The translations under genes and the position numbers were made by a program. Shown here piece by piece: positions 1-12,189 of a stretch of DNA of 64,000 nt. Source of the stretch: Mantis religiosa (taxonomy: Eukaryota; Arthropoda; Insecta; Mantodea; Mantidae); the NCBI GenBank assembly GCA_030765055.1, contig CM060952.1:80199164-80263163 (forward strand), read 5' to 3'. The notes under the pieces were generated by a model. The model was not told the origin of the DNA, made no database searches, and was given only the letters and a program-made list of their open reading frames with translations. Within the stretch, counting starts at the first letter, position 1, and each line of letters opens with the position of its first letter.

Positions 1-11
1 AAATCCAGTCT

Positions 12-248
12 TTCTTCTTCTTCTTCTTCTTCTTCTTCTTCTTCTTCTTCTTCTTCTTCTTCTTCTTCTTCTTCTTCTTCTTCTTCTTCTTCTTCTTCTT
101 CTTCTTCTTCTTCTTCTTCTTCTTCTTCTTCTTCTTCTTCTTCTTCTTCTTCTTCTTCTTCTTCTTCTTCTTCTTCTTCTTCTTCTTCTTCTTCTTCTTC
201 TTCTTCTTCTTCTTCTTCTTCTTCTTCTTCTTCTTCTTCTTCTTCTTC
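12..248. repeat. (TTC)n microsatellite, about 79 units
   Basis: The stretch is an uninterrupted run of TTC triplets, about 237 bases long and apparently perfect. One strand is all pyrimidine and the other all purine, so it could form triplex DNA. No coding function is implied. Confidence 0.98.
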
Positions 249-687
249 CAACAGATATTTCTTGTTTTTAGAGATAGGACCTTCTATTCCCAAAATGTCC
301 AGTTCCTATACTTTGCTTATTTTCTCAATAGTCAGCGGAATAGGTGTCATTTCTCTCTCATCACCTCCTAAGCACTCATTTCTACCAAATAACCCTTTGA
401 ACATTAGGTTTGCTGAAATGTTTCGATGTTTGAGTCTTACTCGCACTAACGTTGCTGATCTTTCTAGTCAACAGTAAATATTAGTCATTTTCTACTTCAG
501 ATTTCAGAAAGTACAAGCTTCTGAGCCTTACTTGTGACCCTGTTTCTTGCGTATTATCCCCTCTTCTCTGCCACACTCGAATTAGTTCGTCAGTCCAACG
601 AGACTTCACTAAAGGATATAATAATAATTCCACATAGTTGTCAATAGTTGTGACTGATCGATTCTAGTGACCTAACATTAACCTCAA
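249..687. other. No gene recognised
   Basis: AT-rich sequence between the microsatellite and a BEL/Pao gag relic. Short open frames occur but none has a motif I recognise. The part nearest 688 may be decayed retroelement sequence. Confidence 0.5.
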
Positions 688-1373
688 TTAGATCATGCAA
701 CAGTGACAAGGCAGGTTTTTCATCACAAGATTTATGATGTCCCTTACATAAAGGCCTATCAATAAATCCTTTCGACCACTTCGTGCTTTCAACAACTCTA
801 CAGCTCTATTATAATTTTCAGCAAAAGACGGAAAATCATTCACAAGTTCATAAGCTTGCGTGTCCCAGGTTTCATAGATTCTCTTAAACACAGAATTCTT
901 TCTGTATCATCCAGATCACTAATTTCATGTCTTTGCTCTGAGCCGAAAATGGTGGCCACTGCTGACTATCACCAGAGAATTTTACGACTGACAACTTCGG
1001 CAACTTATTGATAAATCTGTTTGTTTGTGAAACACTCGATCTTCTGGAAGAAGGTTCATTCAATACTTCATATGCAGTAAATTTCTCGTACCTACATTTT
1101 GCTATTATCCACTTATTTCGATATGATTCGACTTTATCATACTCTGTAGCTGCATCCTCGTCGGTAGCCTCATTGCCATACCCAGCTTCATGAATTTTCT
1201 CGTCCAGCATTAATAGTCGATCGGCCTTGTGTTGCAAGAGGTTAAGGCTGGTGAAAACATAGTCTTGCGTCACATTTTCCTCAGCAATTTTGTCCTGAAA
1301 TACGTTTGAGTGCTCTTGTAAATAAACGACGTGACTGTGTTTTTCCTTTCAAAAGTGTATTTAGAGCAGGCAT
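688..1373 (-). pseudogene. BEL/Pao LTR retrotransposon gag relic
   Basis: On the minus strand, reading frames from an ATG at 1371-1373 down to 688 carry the N-terminal gag region typical of BEL/Pao elements. Seen: 'LLQHKADRLLMLDEKIHE', then 'LPKLSVVKFSGDSQQWPPF' (the family's LPKL.L..F.GD...W..F motif), then 'AENYNRAVELLKARSGRKD' (family A..Y..A...L..R.G). Frame changes near 1270 and 890 break it, so it is not functional. No pol region is visible to the left, so the copy is truncated. The likely primer-binding site lies just upstream at 1445-1461, which fits the orientation. Confidence 0.75.
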
Positions 1374-1444
1374 GTCGAAAAGTGAACCGCTAGTAATATT
1401 CATCTTATTTTACCTTCGTATTGTTATTGCACGGCCAGAAGCTG

Positions 1445-1461
1445 TCCTGTCACGGTCACCA
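1445..1461 (-). other. Probable BEL/Pao primer-binding site
   Basis: The minus strand reads TTGGTGACCGTGACAGG, close to the TTTGGTGACC leader found directly after the 5' LTR in many BEL/Pao elements. It sits about 70 bases upstream of the gag ATG at 1373. The LTR itself would lie to the right but no partner LTR is present to define it. Confidence 0.5.
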
Positions 1462-1758
1462 AACGTTAATAATTCAAACTCTAATACATGATGTAGCACA
1501 ATAAATATGTATCACATTAAATTTTAAATAAGAACATCATTCAACTTTATTTATAATCTTAAGCATTCGGCCACCGTTACATAATTTCAATGTTCAAAAT
1601 GCATCGCCAACATTTAAATATGAAGTTTCCCAACAACGGCCATGAATAATGACGATTTGCTCAAGGAAAACTCAGACATAGCCACTTGCATTGCATTTTT
1701 TTACTGCCTCGCAGATATTCGTTGCTGTATTTTTTACTTTTCCAGCCTTTCGTACGTG

Positions 1759-2091
1759 TTACATGTGTATAAGATTACCGCAGAGTACGAATGTAACCCA
1801 CATGACAGGTGCAGCAAGATTATTCACATAAATACCGAGAGACCCAGAAACATCGTAACCGGCGGCGTCAACCGCTCTTACAGAAAGGCGCGAATGAAAC
1901 CATGCAACCTTTTTAAAGCTATTTTTAAAGGTTTTACTTACACATGTTATTAAAGGAGGTGCTGAACGCCGTTGTCCATATATGTGTGGTACCTCAATCA
2001 CTCGCCATAGTTCACGTTGAGAAATGCTGGCAATTTCCCGGCGAATATTTTGTTTTAATTCTTCCAGGGCGTGTGGGTTTGTCTTATTCAC
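1759..2091 (-). pseudogene. Mariner-type transposase C-terminal relic
   Basis: The minus-strand frame contains 'LEELKQNIRREIASISQ', followed by a region like the C-terminal tail of insect DDE transposases (LEELK..IR.E...I....L.RV). The DDE core is not visible, so only the last part of the gene survives, and the second half of the frame has lost clear similarity. Confidence 0.4.
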
Positions 2092-2544
2092 TTAAGGTGG
2101 CCCGGAAGGCCAAAATAGATAAAACACCAATTTTTTGTACCATGCTTGTTAAAATACTACAGGTTTCAGTAATTCAAATGGTTCAATTATTACAGAGTTT
2201 ATGAAAGCACTATGGAAGTGATGCATTTGTGGATGTACTCGGTGTTATTTGACAGCTATTTCACGACAATATTTTTATTATTTTCAAAGCTCCCGCAATT
2301 TTCTTTGAGTGGGAAACTTTGTGGGATGTTTATGCGCGTGCAGCGCTCTTTTCTGGTAACACTAGAACAGGAGTAACACATGTTTTATTTTGTTGGGAAA
2401 AAGCTTATAATTTGTTTCTGAAAAGGAATATTGTGTCCAAGTTCTCCCTTCTTTTATAATTAATATCCGAGATTTAATGACAGGGTGCTTAAAAGGGGAA
2501 AATGTTGAGAAACCACTTTGTATTGTGAGTATAGTTGTTAATTA
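2092..2544. other. No gene recognised
   Basis: AT-rich sequence with no open frame, repeat or RNA-like structure that I can support. Confidence 0.4.
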
Positions 2545-2960
2545 TGAAGATGAAAAACAAAACAAAAATGTGTCCTGGTAGAGTACAAGAAAGTGGATAT
2601 AATAAATCTGTGTCTGGCAGTTCCTCCAAGAAAAAACTGGATGCAAGTGCCGATTATTATGAAGAATTATTGAGGAAAAATTATGAAAAGTGAGCCAATG
2701 AAATTTTAAATGCAGAGATTCTCACAAAGATTTTTGAAAATAATGTATGTTGTAAATAGTGTGAAGGGTGAATGCAATTAACTGTAAAGAAACACATAGG
2801 CCTTGCCTGTAAAATGTTGGTACAGAGATTTTTAAATTATAATTCAGTGATAGCAGGTGAAACTGAATGCAAGCTCTACGAACTGAACATCAGGCTAATT
2901 TATGCTTTGAACAATAGTCAGGAACAATTTTATAAGACTACCATCACCAAGAAGCACTAG
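2545..2960 (+). pseudogene. Possible Mutator-like transposase N-terminal relic
   Basis: Plus-strand frames, broken by stops near 2691 and 2757, contain a lysine/serine-rich leader followed by 'MQLTVKKHIGLACKML' and then 'KLYELNIRLIYAL'. The order (a Cys pair, a K..GLA.K segment, then YE.N.RL.YA) recalls the N-terminal domain of a Mutator-like family widespread in arthropods. The zinc ligands are partly lost and no catalytic part follows. A family assignment from so little sequence is tentative. Confidence 0.35.
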
Positions 2961-3176
2961 ACCGGAACAACTTCCACGACTACCATCACCAAAATTCAGC
3001 ATACAAATAAACTGTATTCCCACACAGTAGCTGCGCCAGAACAAAATGAAAGAATTCACACACTGTTGAACAAGCTGCACACAGTTCTCTCTCTTCTTCA
3101 AACACTAATTCAAACACTAATTCAAACATTGACTCAAATACTACCTGCACTACTAAGAAAATAGTACCAAATGGGG

Positions 3177-5870
3177 TACTACGTATTTGTATATGGAACC
3201 ACAGGAGTTTTAATAATAAATATCATGAGTTAATACAGGTTTTAAAAAATATTCATTAGACATATTGCTAGCTACCGAAATCAAATTGGCACCCCATATA
3301 GTCTGCAGAATACCAGAATATCGCATATACAGGGCTCATCAACCAAGTCATGAACGGAACGGAGGTACAGCAATATTAGTATACCATAGTTTAGCAGTAC
3401 TAGTACAAGCTCGTAGCGAGCTTCCTCCAATAGCGGAACAGAAATATTAGATCTCTCTTATCACTATCAGTTTGAATGGCACAAATTATTGTATTGGATC
3501 TTTTTACTCTGCACCAAATAACAGACTCGTGGCTACGACTTCTGGAGCATAATACATGGAAAGGAATCTACCTACCTTCTTGGAGGAGATTTCAATTGCA
3601 AACATCCTCGCTGAAGTTCAAATGTAAGTAATCTTATAAGAAGGTTTTAACATGACGTTATCTATCGTTTTCAAAAAGATATTATGAATCCTGCTGAGCC
3701 TATCCATTATCCAGAGAATGGCAGTACTCCTGATGTCCTCGACTTCTTTATTGGTAGAAATGTCTCTATCTTCTGTTCAACACCAACAGTAATTCATGAA
3801 TAAGTTCAGATCATTATTCATTATTACTAAATGTCTCAATGCAAGCTACATATAGGTTAAATGTGACGTTAATGAGACATCCTTTTAACTAGGATTCGTA
3901 TACAAATACTCTGAACTTGCCAGCAGACATTCACATTCCTCTCAAAACACATAAAGATATAGCTAAAGCAACTTCTATAATAACAAGACATATTCATACA
4001 GCTGCATCTCCAGCCAGCAGGCCGCCAAATCCCATCAAAAAGTTATCAATAAATTTTATTGGCCACCACATATAATTAAGGAACTTCAAATTAAGAGGCA
4101 ATGCAGAAGATTGTGGGAACTAAAGTATTTCCTTCGCATAAAACAAGTTATAATACAGCAACCCGAGAATTTAAAGAAGCATTAAAATCTCAACATTTAT
4201 CTACTCCTGTAAACAATTTAAAATCTTTGAATTCACAAAACTGTTATGAAAAAAGACAAGATGTATTCTAAAACACAAAAAACCAACCCCTCCATTGAAG
4301 GTAAACAACAAGTGGTACTCAACGCCTAAGGATAAGGTCATGCTATTCTCTGAACAGCGTCTCCAGCAACTTCAGCCCAATCAGAGTACTTTAAACGAAT
4401 TTATCACAGAAGTAGAAGAAAAAATGACCAACCATTGCAATTATCACCTTTCAGTAAATACTTCACTCTTGCACAAGATATAGCTTCCATACTAAGTTCT
4501 CCTAATAAAAAAGCTCCAGGATATGATCTAATAATACCACCTTTTTTACAGAATTTACTGAAGAAAGCCAATGTACAGCTAACACAAATACGTAATGCAA
4601 TTATTCGACTCACCCAAATGGGTGAGTCCAACAAAACTGAAGCATGAAGTAATTAGAATGATTCATAAACTAGGAACATTGAAAAGTTGTCCAAAGAACT
4701 ACAGGCAAATAATTCTGTTGTCCCTGTTTTCAAAAATATTTGAATGTTTGTTGCTGCCTCAGCTATTAAAACTACTTGAAGAAATGCTCCCTTTTCACAG
4801 TTTTGTTTTAGATCATTACATTAAACTACTCAACAGCTTCATCGTATAGTCGATGTAATACTCGACACTTATGAAGAAAACGAAAAGTCTATCTCGGTTT
4901 TCTCCTGGATACAGAGAAATCTTTTGATAAAGTGTAGTCTGTTGTATAAAATTAAAGATAGTCTTTCGGAAACATATTACAGAACCATTAAACCATACTT
5001 ATTCCATCGGAATTTTTTCTTTCAATATGAAGAAACTGTGTCTAAAACTTACCATAGATTTTGGGGTACCACAAGGGAGTATATTAGGACCAGATCTGTA
5101 TATAGCATATACCTCCGACTTCCCTGTGCAAGAACAACTAACAATAGCTCGGTTTGCCGATGACACAGCAGTACTCAGCAACGATAACAAGGAAAGAACA
5201 GCTAATGTACTATCTGACTTCAGTGATAAAATTCACAATTGGTGCAGAAACTGGAGAGTGCTGATGAACGCTTTAAAATCAAAACTGCTTGTGGACACCC
5301 TCAAGAAAAATACAATGTTTCAACCAATATCAGTGAATGGAGTTCCAATTCCTGTAGAGTAGTCAGTTAAATATCTTGGCTTAACTTTGGATTCAAACTT
5401 AACTAGGAATCAACACCTATCTGAAATTGTCAAGAGCTGCAGGCATCGCATTAGACAATTAAAACATCTTATTTCACAAAAAATATCCATTAGCTATGCA
5501 ATATAAAAGAATGATCTACACGGCATTGATGAGACCTATAATGCAGTATGGGCTTTACGGGGTTCTGCCGCATATTCTCAAATAAGAAAACTACAGGTTA
5601 TCCAAAACAGATATCTCAGACTGATGACTGATTCGCCTTGGTATGTGAAAAACAGCGTGCTGGATGACGACTTACGAATTCCGGAGGTTAGTGAAGTCTT
5701 CAGCAAGAGCTATTGTAGATTACAGAGCACATCCAAAAAATCCGAATCACCTAATTCAAGGAATTCTAGTCATCCAAATCCTGCAATGAGGAGACTGGAA
5801 AGGAAAAGCCACACCGACCTAAGACTTTGAAGGTCAGTATTTCCATCAAAACTTCAGGACCATCGCTGGA
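3177..5870 (+). pseudogene. Decayed LINE ORF2 (endonuclease and reverse transcriptase)
   Basis: A Jockey-like ORF2 can be followed in pieces. It has an APE endonuclease start near 3180 ('LRICIWNHRSF', the WN motif), a 'GGTAILVYHS' segment at 3361-3395, an endonuclease AGD.N-like segment near 3585, the RT segment 'DFGVPQGSILGPDLY' at 5059-5103, and the catalytic 'ARFADD' at 5147-5164. A C-terminal RT tail runs to about 5830. Several stops and frame changes (for example TAG at 5360-5362) inactivate it. The 3' part ends near a short ATTGTT-type run (5893-5913) that may be the element's tail. It is a different family from LINE-A to LINE-C. Confidence 0.8.
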
Positions 5871-5913
5871 CGGACTCCTGAATACATGTTTCAAATTATT
5901 GTTATTGTTATAG

Positions 5914-7180
5914 TCAAAATAGCCTCTATCTATCAAAAACATTAGCCGATAAATGGCTAGTGTGAACAAATGATTAATTTCCATCAATTAAAGAAAATAT
6001 TGTTATTGTGCTTGTATTTCAAAACTACAATGTATTTATAATACAATAAATTTTACTTAATTAAAAACAGAATGGGTGTCCAAAGGGAAAATAGTGAAAC
6101 CGGCCTCCCACATATACAGCAAAAAGAAACAACAAAACTTGAGCATCTAGAAGCAGTCATTCTGAGCGACTTGTAGTGTAAAACTTTGCCTCCAAAGTGC
6201 ACAGTAGTAAGGCCCTTTATTAAAAATTAACTTCTGTTACTATTCGCTTCCCTGTCTATGTGATGGATACAAATTTTGCAATAAATTTTAACTAACTTCA
6301 CGAACAGTAGGAAATTTGAAGCTCTTAAATAGCTCTGAAGTGGAAGGTAATGCAATATTAGTGCGCTTTTAAGGAAGTTCCTCGACCCCGAACTACCCTC
6401 CACACGAAGAAAGGTTCAACTAACATCACGAGCTGAGGACTTGAAACTTTAAACATAGCTCATCATAGGAGGGCAATGCAGTATTAATGCGATTTACAAG
6501 AAGGTTTATTAGAACACTTTTACAATTCTCCAAATCGATCTGATGTTGATTAAAACACTGCATGCTTCAGAAATATTCATGACAACTGAAATGAATACCT
6601 TTACTTAGCTGGAAGTGGTCTTTGAAGTATTTTGCAGCTATAAACATAGCTCAAAGTTGGATTAAAAGGACAGAATTAGGTATTTAAATAAACATTAAGG
6701 AATTTTGATATGCCACGCTTTTATAACAGCCTGGAAAGTGTAAAATACTTTCTCCCAGCCCCTATAGATTAGTAAACACAAAGATAGTTCCGAAAATTCG
6801 TGACTCTGAAAACAGGTGTGATATTTATAACGAAAGCGTGGAGTGATAACTGTTCACTTGCGTCACTATCAATTATATTTTACTATAAATTATGTGACGG
6901 GTTTCGTGAGGTTTCTGCTACTCTTTACGCACCCCACCATTTTGCTTTTAATTGTATAAGTATCTTCACAGCTATCAAAATTCATTATGAGAAGTATTCA
7001 ATGCAGATGTATGGGCTAGGAGAAGTTAGATTTATTTTACTTCTTTAGTCTCTTTTTAAAATGCGGTATACTTTCAGTTTAATTTCTAGTGAGTCGTTAC
7101 ACAGTTTACAGTACAAAACTGTATATGTAGTGCATTTTTAAAAATATAATTGAAATATAAGCGTTGTGCCTAAAATACGA
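5914..7180. other. No gene recognised
   Basis: About 1.3 kb of AT-rich, apparently single-copy sequence. Open frames of up to about 80 codons show no motif and no coding bias. I see no tRNA, array or exon with good splice sites here. If the host gene has upstream exons in the window they could lie here, but none can be supported. Confidence 0.4.
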
Positions 7181-7189
7181 GGGCTAGAG

Positions 7190-8050
7190 TTTAATAGTGG
7201 CAAATATTTATTTACAAACGATACAAAAGAGCTACATGTTAAACAACTTCGCAGTCGTTGTGTACATCCTGGCGCCAGGAATATGGTGTACCTTTAGCAG
7301 AGTTGATTCTGTTGTTAGTTTGAATGGATCTAATGAATCTCTGGAACACTTTTAAAGCGAATGCCACGAAGTGCTTCCTTCATTAAATCAAAGTCAAAAG
7401 GACTTAAGTTCGCGGAATATGGTAGGTGATACAGTCACATCGACCGATCAAATTAGCCACAGCTTATACAGTATGCGCCCAAGTATTGCCGATGGGCGGA
7501 TTCCGCAGAAAGTGCCACCGCTTCTTTTCCAAAGCTTGTCGGAGGCTATGCCACAAAAACAACTATATTACTGTGCAATGACGATCTACTGTAAAGGTTA
7601 ACACCATCACTGTCATACACAAGAAGTACCACAACATTTACATTGCTGCGGCTCTGACAAATCTGTGATTTTCGTGATAGCTAAAAACGACGCCAGTCGT
7701 TCAGTTTGCGTTTCAGTTATGTCACATGTCTCATCCAGTGTAAGAAACAATCTCCTTTGCACTCCAAGTGCGTCCTAGCAGCGTCGTACCACAACCACTG
7801 CTCTATTTCCGGAACCCATCATAATGTAATTCTTCTCATGCCCTGGCATTCCACCAAAATGTGAAGCACAGTCGTATGTGCAACTCTTGGGCGAGCTCAA
7901 GAATCGAATGGTGTTACATAGTGTCCAGCAACGTGGCCACAGCATGCGCTTCTTGACTGACGCTATGATAAACTGGCCGCAATTTGGCCTCCTTCGTTGA
8001 AGGCTTTTACCCAACGTGCCACTGGCAATGTAAATTCCTTGCAAGCCTCT
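7190..8050 (-). pseudogene. Probable DNA-transposon (mariner-like) relic
   Basis: Read on the minus strand, this block has scattered fragments with the look of an insect DDE transposase: 'EFTLPVARWVKAFNEGG'-type helix-turn-helix text near 7990-8044, and a tail ending in 'FVNKYL' near 7200. Stops and frame changes are frequent. No convincing terminal inverted repeat was found. The call rests on overall pattern only. Confidence 0.3.
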
Positions 8051-8425
8051 TAATGACCCTGACGTACTGTTCTACCTCTTGATCCAACTCCGTTGTTCGC
8101 GTTTCGAAACATTATGACAACACTACATTAGATCGCTAGTTCACAAGGGACTATTTCTCTCAACTGTGTGCATGCATTTGATGTGAGAAGGGAGATTCCA
8201 TTTACTCTGAGGTAACTAATATGTGCTGTCAGGGACAATATTAGATTCGTGCACATCATCTCTACGCAGTGTTGCCATTATTTAGGTTACAAACTTCTAA
8301 TGTGGCCAGTTAAAAATTAAAATCTATACAAAGTAACCAACCCAAAATAAAAAATACGATTTTGTTGATCAAATTAGCCATTTTTCCCTAATGAAAGACC
8401 AATATATGTTTTATTACAATTTCAG

Positions 8426-8587
8426 GTTATAATGATACCCCGAAATCCAAACATTCCTGGCCGGGGAACCGGAGCTATACCTCGTGCCATTGGTAGACCC
8501 CGTGCATTACGTAAACCAACATCATATTCAACTGGAGCACCCCCAACTAGTTTTGCACCTCTGCCATTGAGATCTGGAGCTTCCACG
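8426..8587 (+). CDS. Host gene, exon a: proline-rich N-terminal part
   Basis: A pyrimidine-rich tract ending TTTCAG precedes the exon and GTAAGT follows it, so both borders are good. The frame is open for 54 codons and the exon is phase 0 at both ends. The peptide is rich in Pro, Arg and Thr ('RNPNIPGRGTGAIPRAIG'). An ATG is the third codon (8432-8434), so this may be the first coding exon behind a 5' UTR exon, or an internal exon of a longer gene. The two cannot be told apart here. It joins in frame to the long exon at 9759. I do not recognise the family. Confidence 0.75.
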
Positions 8588-9758
8588 GTAAGTGAAATTG
8601 CCTGAGCGTACTTTAGAACAGCCTCCTGCCATATTAAGGAGTTGGATTACACAGCCACAGGTCATATTCTAGAGCAACCGCGTCTAACATCCAGCAAGGA
8701 TGTGTGCGTGACGTCACACTGTTACAATTCGTATTGTAGAGCAGCTACGGGCGAATTGGAGTCAAATTAAGGTGGAGGTCCTTAAGCGGTAGTGTGAGGT
8801 CATCTGGACCCAGGTTTATTTACTTATTTATTTTATTAGTCCTACGACGTTAAGCTACATCGGACGATGAATGAAATCAGACTCAAATCAAACTAAAGTC
8901 CAAATGAAACATACCAGTAAATAACCGAAACAAAATAATCAAAGGGTTTTACGAAGAACTAACTGTATACAAGCAGAATTTTGAATAGGACGGACTGTTT
9001 GGAGAATTACACACCGTATATGGAACCGAAGAAGTCATTCCCTCAATATTTGCATTAGCAATTAAAAGAAAAAGTATCCAAATGTAGCTTGCGCTATCAA
9101 TGAATACCAAATACACTCTGAGAAATTGAAACCTGTGTTCCACATGGAAGTTAAGTCCCAGAAGTTTCCACAACAAAGGCTGCCTGCCACCATCATACTT
9201 CCCCATAAGAAACACCTGTCTGATAAGCTTAATGCTAACTAGTACAAATTATTTTCGCGATAACTAGCAAACTCAGAAGCATGTAAAAAGTCATATTTCC
9301 AAGCGGCTAGTCAATGCCAGGATATGCTGGAATAGTTAAAGGTCCCATCCATGTGAGTGCAGGCTGCCTTGCGAATCAGGTAGTGCTTCTAACCTCTCCC
9401 TCACAGAGGTCACAGTTTACATAGTTAAACAGACACACTGCAAAACTTCAGAGATCCTGCTTGTGAATTCTCCATTCATTTACAAGCCACACATACTTGC
9501 GGTAAGATAAGTAGAACTGCAAATAGCAATTGCTCTTGGATTTTATGCTTGAGCGGGTACATGGATTTTCACTTATCTTGAAAAATGAAGTAACTAAGCT
9601 CTATGAACCCTGAGCTCATTTCAGCATCATTTCATTTACAGTCCGATATGACTTAACGTTGGAGGACATTAATTTAAAAGAAAGTAGAACGATAGCACAA
9701 CCTATATATGTGAAAACTCATAGAATTAAGATATGACATTTTTTTCTATTTGTTTTAG
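8588..9758. other. Intron 1 of the host gene
   Basis: 1.17 kb between a GTAAGT donor (8588) and a TTTTAG acceptor (9758). It contains no recognisable element apart from an AT-rich stretch near 8816-8840. Confidence 0.7.
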
Positions 9759-10866
9759 GCCATCGACGATGCTGCAGTATATGAACAACCTTACACTTTT
9801 CCCGCCAGCCCTCCGAGGCCTTTAGCACCAACAGGATCTATACCTGTGCCACTTTCGCCTCGACGTCTTTTATTGACACAGGAATTGGCTGGCATTGACC
9901 CTTATGCAGTGGTAACACCTTCTGCTGTTAAATATGACGTACCACTTGAGAGGCGCTCAAAAATTAATCCTTCATTCGAACCTACCCCCGAGGAAACTTT
10001 AGAGCAGTTAGCAGCAGCTTTTGAACCAGAACCAGAACCAGAACCACTGCCTACGTGTCCGGCCGCAGCACAGAAATACGCAGAATTACAAAGGATACGT
10101 GCTCCTGAAAAACTCGAAATAGACATGGGAACTAGACGACGACCAAAGGTGAACCCTTCGTTTGAATGTTCCCCAGATCTAATGACTGCCATTTCAGAAG
10201 AAGATTTAGAGCCAGAAGAGGCAGCAGCCCCTTGTGTAGCTCCAAAACGCCCTTCATTTACACCTGCACGTATACCACCTCCGGTAAAATTCGAAGTACC
10301 AGCAGATGATAGAAGAGCTGCAAAGGTGATTCCTTCTTACGATCGAACTCCAGAGGAGAATTTGCCTCCATTGGAAGTTCCTCCTCCTCCCAAGAAAAAA
10401 CAAACCAGGGGCCCAAAAGCCTCTACTGGTGGTCTTGCATGGGAAGTTGCTATGACTGAACAAGCTCCTAGAGCGCCTAGAGTACGCCATTCATTTGAGG
10501 ACGAAGAAGAAGCACAAATTCCGGAACTTGCGGAACTGCAAGAAACTAATTTTCCTGTTTTACAACGTCCATCTATTTCCCAGATAAGACGTATGCCTCC
10601 TACTCAAACACGACCTTCAACTGGTGCTCAAAAAAAGGCACCAACCCGTGCGCCACCACGAGCTCCAGCTCGTTCTCAATCAGCTCGTGCTCCGGCGACA
10701 AAAGGATCATATAACTTTGGAGGATATATACCGCCGCCACCTAAACCAAGAAAAGTGCCTGATAAACCACCTGATAAAACATCAGAAGATTTGGTCCCAA
10801 GGAAAAAGCCACCACCTGCACCAGCACCATTATCGAGGGTAGGTGGTTTGTTAGGGGTTGGTCCAG
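9759..10866 (+). CDS. Host gene, exon b: long repeat-bearing proline-rich exon
   Basis: This 1108-base exon is open throughout, starts after TTCTATTTGTTTTAG and ends at a consensus CAG/GTAAGT donor; phase in 0, out 1. It encodes about 369 residues of low-complexity, Pro-, Glu- and Arg-rich protein. Four diverged copies of a motif are visible: 'RRSKINPSFEPTPEE' (9951-9995), 'RRPKVNPSFECSPD' (10137-10178), 'RRAAKVIPSYDRTPEE' (10311-10358) and 'RAPRVRHSFEDEEEA' (10471-10512). Each begins with basic residues, then Pro/His-Ser-Phe/Tyr, then an acidic tail, and the first three follow a 'K.E/DV' type lead. An EPEPEPEP run lies at 10027-10050. No signal peptide, membrane helix or enzyme motif is present. 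The composition suggests a disordered scaffold or cytoskeleton-linked protein, but that is inference; the family is unknown to me. Confidence 0.88.
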
Positions 10867-11055
10867 GTAAGTAGAGATATTTAACAGTCTGGAAAAAAAT
10901 CTCTGATATGAATAACTAGATTAAATAATCATATGAAATATATAATTGTATGTGTTAAACAGAAAGCTGATTATGAGTAGATAGATCGATAGATGAAATA
11001 GAGCCATTGCAAAGTAACTGAATGTACTTACTAACTTCGATTCGTTTTCCGCTAG

Positions 11056-11125
11056 GTATAACGAAAGGCAATCCACCAAAAGTCAGCAAAAGAACGATAG
11101 CCACATCATACAATGTTGCGCCACA
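11056..11125 (+). CDS. Host gene, exon c
   Basis: 70 bases between a TTTCCGCTAG acceptor and a GTAAGT donor. Phase in 1 fits the outgoing phase of the exon at 9759; phase out is 2. The peptide 'ITKGNPPKVSKRTIATSY' continues the basic, Pro-rich character. The preceding intron is only 189 bases; the following one is 6.3 kb because of inserted elements. Confidence 0.8.
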
Positions 11126-12189
11126 GTAAGTATCGGGACTGAAATACTTGCTTTGGCTGATATACACTTCAGCACTTTTTATTTTCTCGCAATCTCACTG
11201 AAAACGCACGTTTTGAGGTCCAACAGAAATACGTCAATGTGTGTGGAGTTCTTTGCTTATCAAATACCAACTTCGTTTCGTCTTCGGAAATAACTTGTTG
11301 TTGTAATTCCGCCAATCTCTGTCTCTCTGAGATAAATTCGCAGACCTCTATCTTTTAAATTTACTCTTTATTCATTCGTAATTTTACTCGCTTTCCGCTT
11401 TCTGTACTTCTTACTTAGATCATATTCCACCCGAAAATTTTCTACCTACTTTTTACAAGAAATACTGCGGCCTTTAAAGCATACAATTTAAATACAATTC
11501 TCCAGGATCTAATCATTCTTAAGATTTCCTTCTTATTTAATTTAATTTTGCAATACTTAAACTTCTCTGAGATAACTTTGCGTTATTCGTTTGTTCACTT
11601 TTTATCCCTTGACCATATATAGAGGACGTAGTTACAAAGACATCGTATAACGACCAGCTGTTTAAAAAATTGGACAATTACTTAAAGTCTACTGCATTTC
11701 TACAATAAAACAATGTTTATCTTGAAGTAGCTGGAGCAATAAATATGGTACAAGAGTAGAGAAAGTCATGTGAGTTCCACACATAGGATATTTTAATTGC
11801 TTTCCTTTTTAAAAAAGAGAAACACGACCCGTCTTATAAATAGGCCCGGTTAGTGGGTGCACAGCATTGCACAGTTTGAATCTTAACTATGTGATCATGT
11901 TTGAATGAAGTCGTTTCCAGCCGCATCTTGGGTTCATCACACTGAAGGCTATTTGGACCTCAAAACGTGTTTAATGAAATGAAGCCGCAAATATAAGGTG
12001 CACAAGAAATGACATTTTGGTTATTCACTGATAATGTGTTACATAATGAGTAAGAGTATTTGCTTATTGAACTGTAGAAGGTCGTCAGGTGTTTCAACAT
12101 GAAGACTTTAATTATATACGTGATAAGAGGGCTGCTTTAAAGTACCCGTGCTAATGCACAAGATGTCAATTTTTCCAAACACACATTAT
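11126..12189. other. Start of intron 3, no element recognised
   Basis: About 1 kb of AT-rich intron sequence before the mariner relic. No gene, RNA or clear repeat can be supported. Confidence 0.5.

Noticed and set aside
10955..11167. Open frame on the minus strand over exon c
   Set aside because: It is the shadow of a short coding exon and flanking intron; it has no motif.
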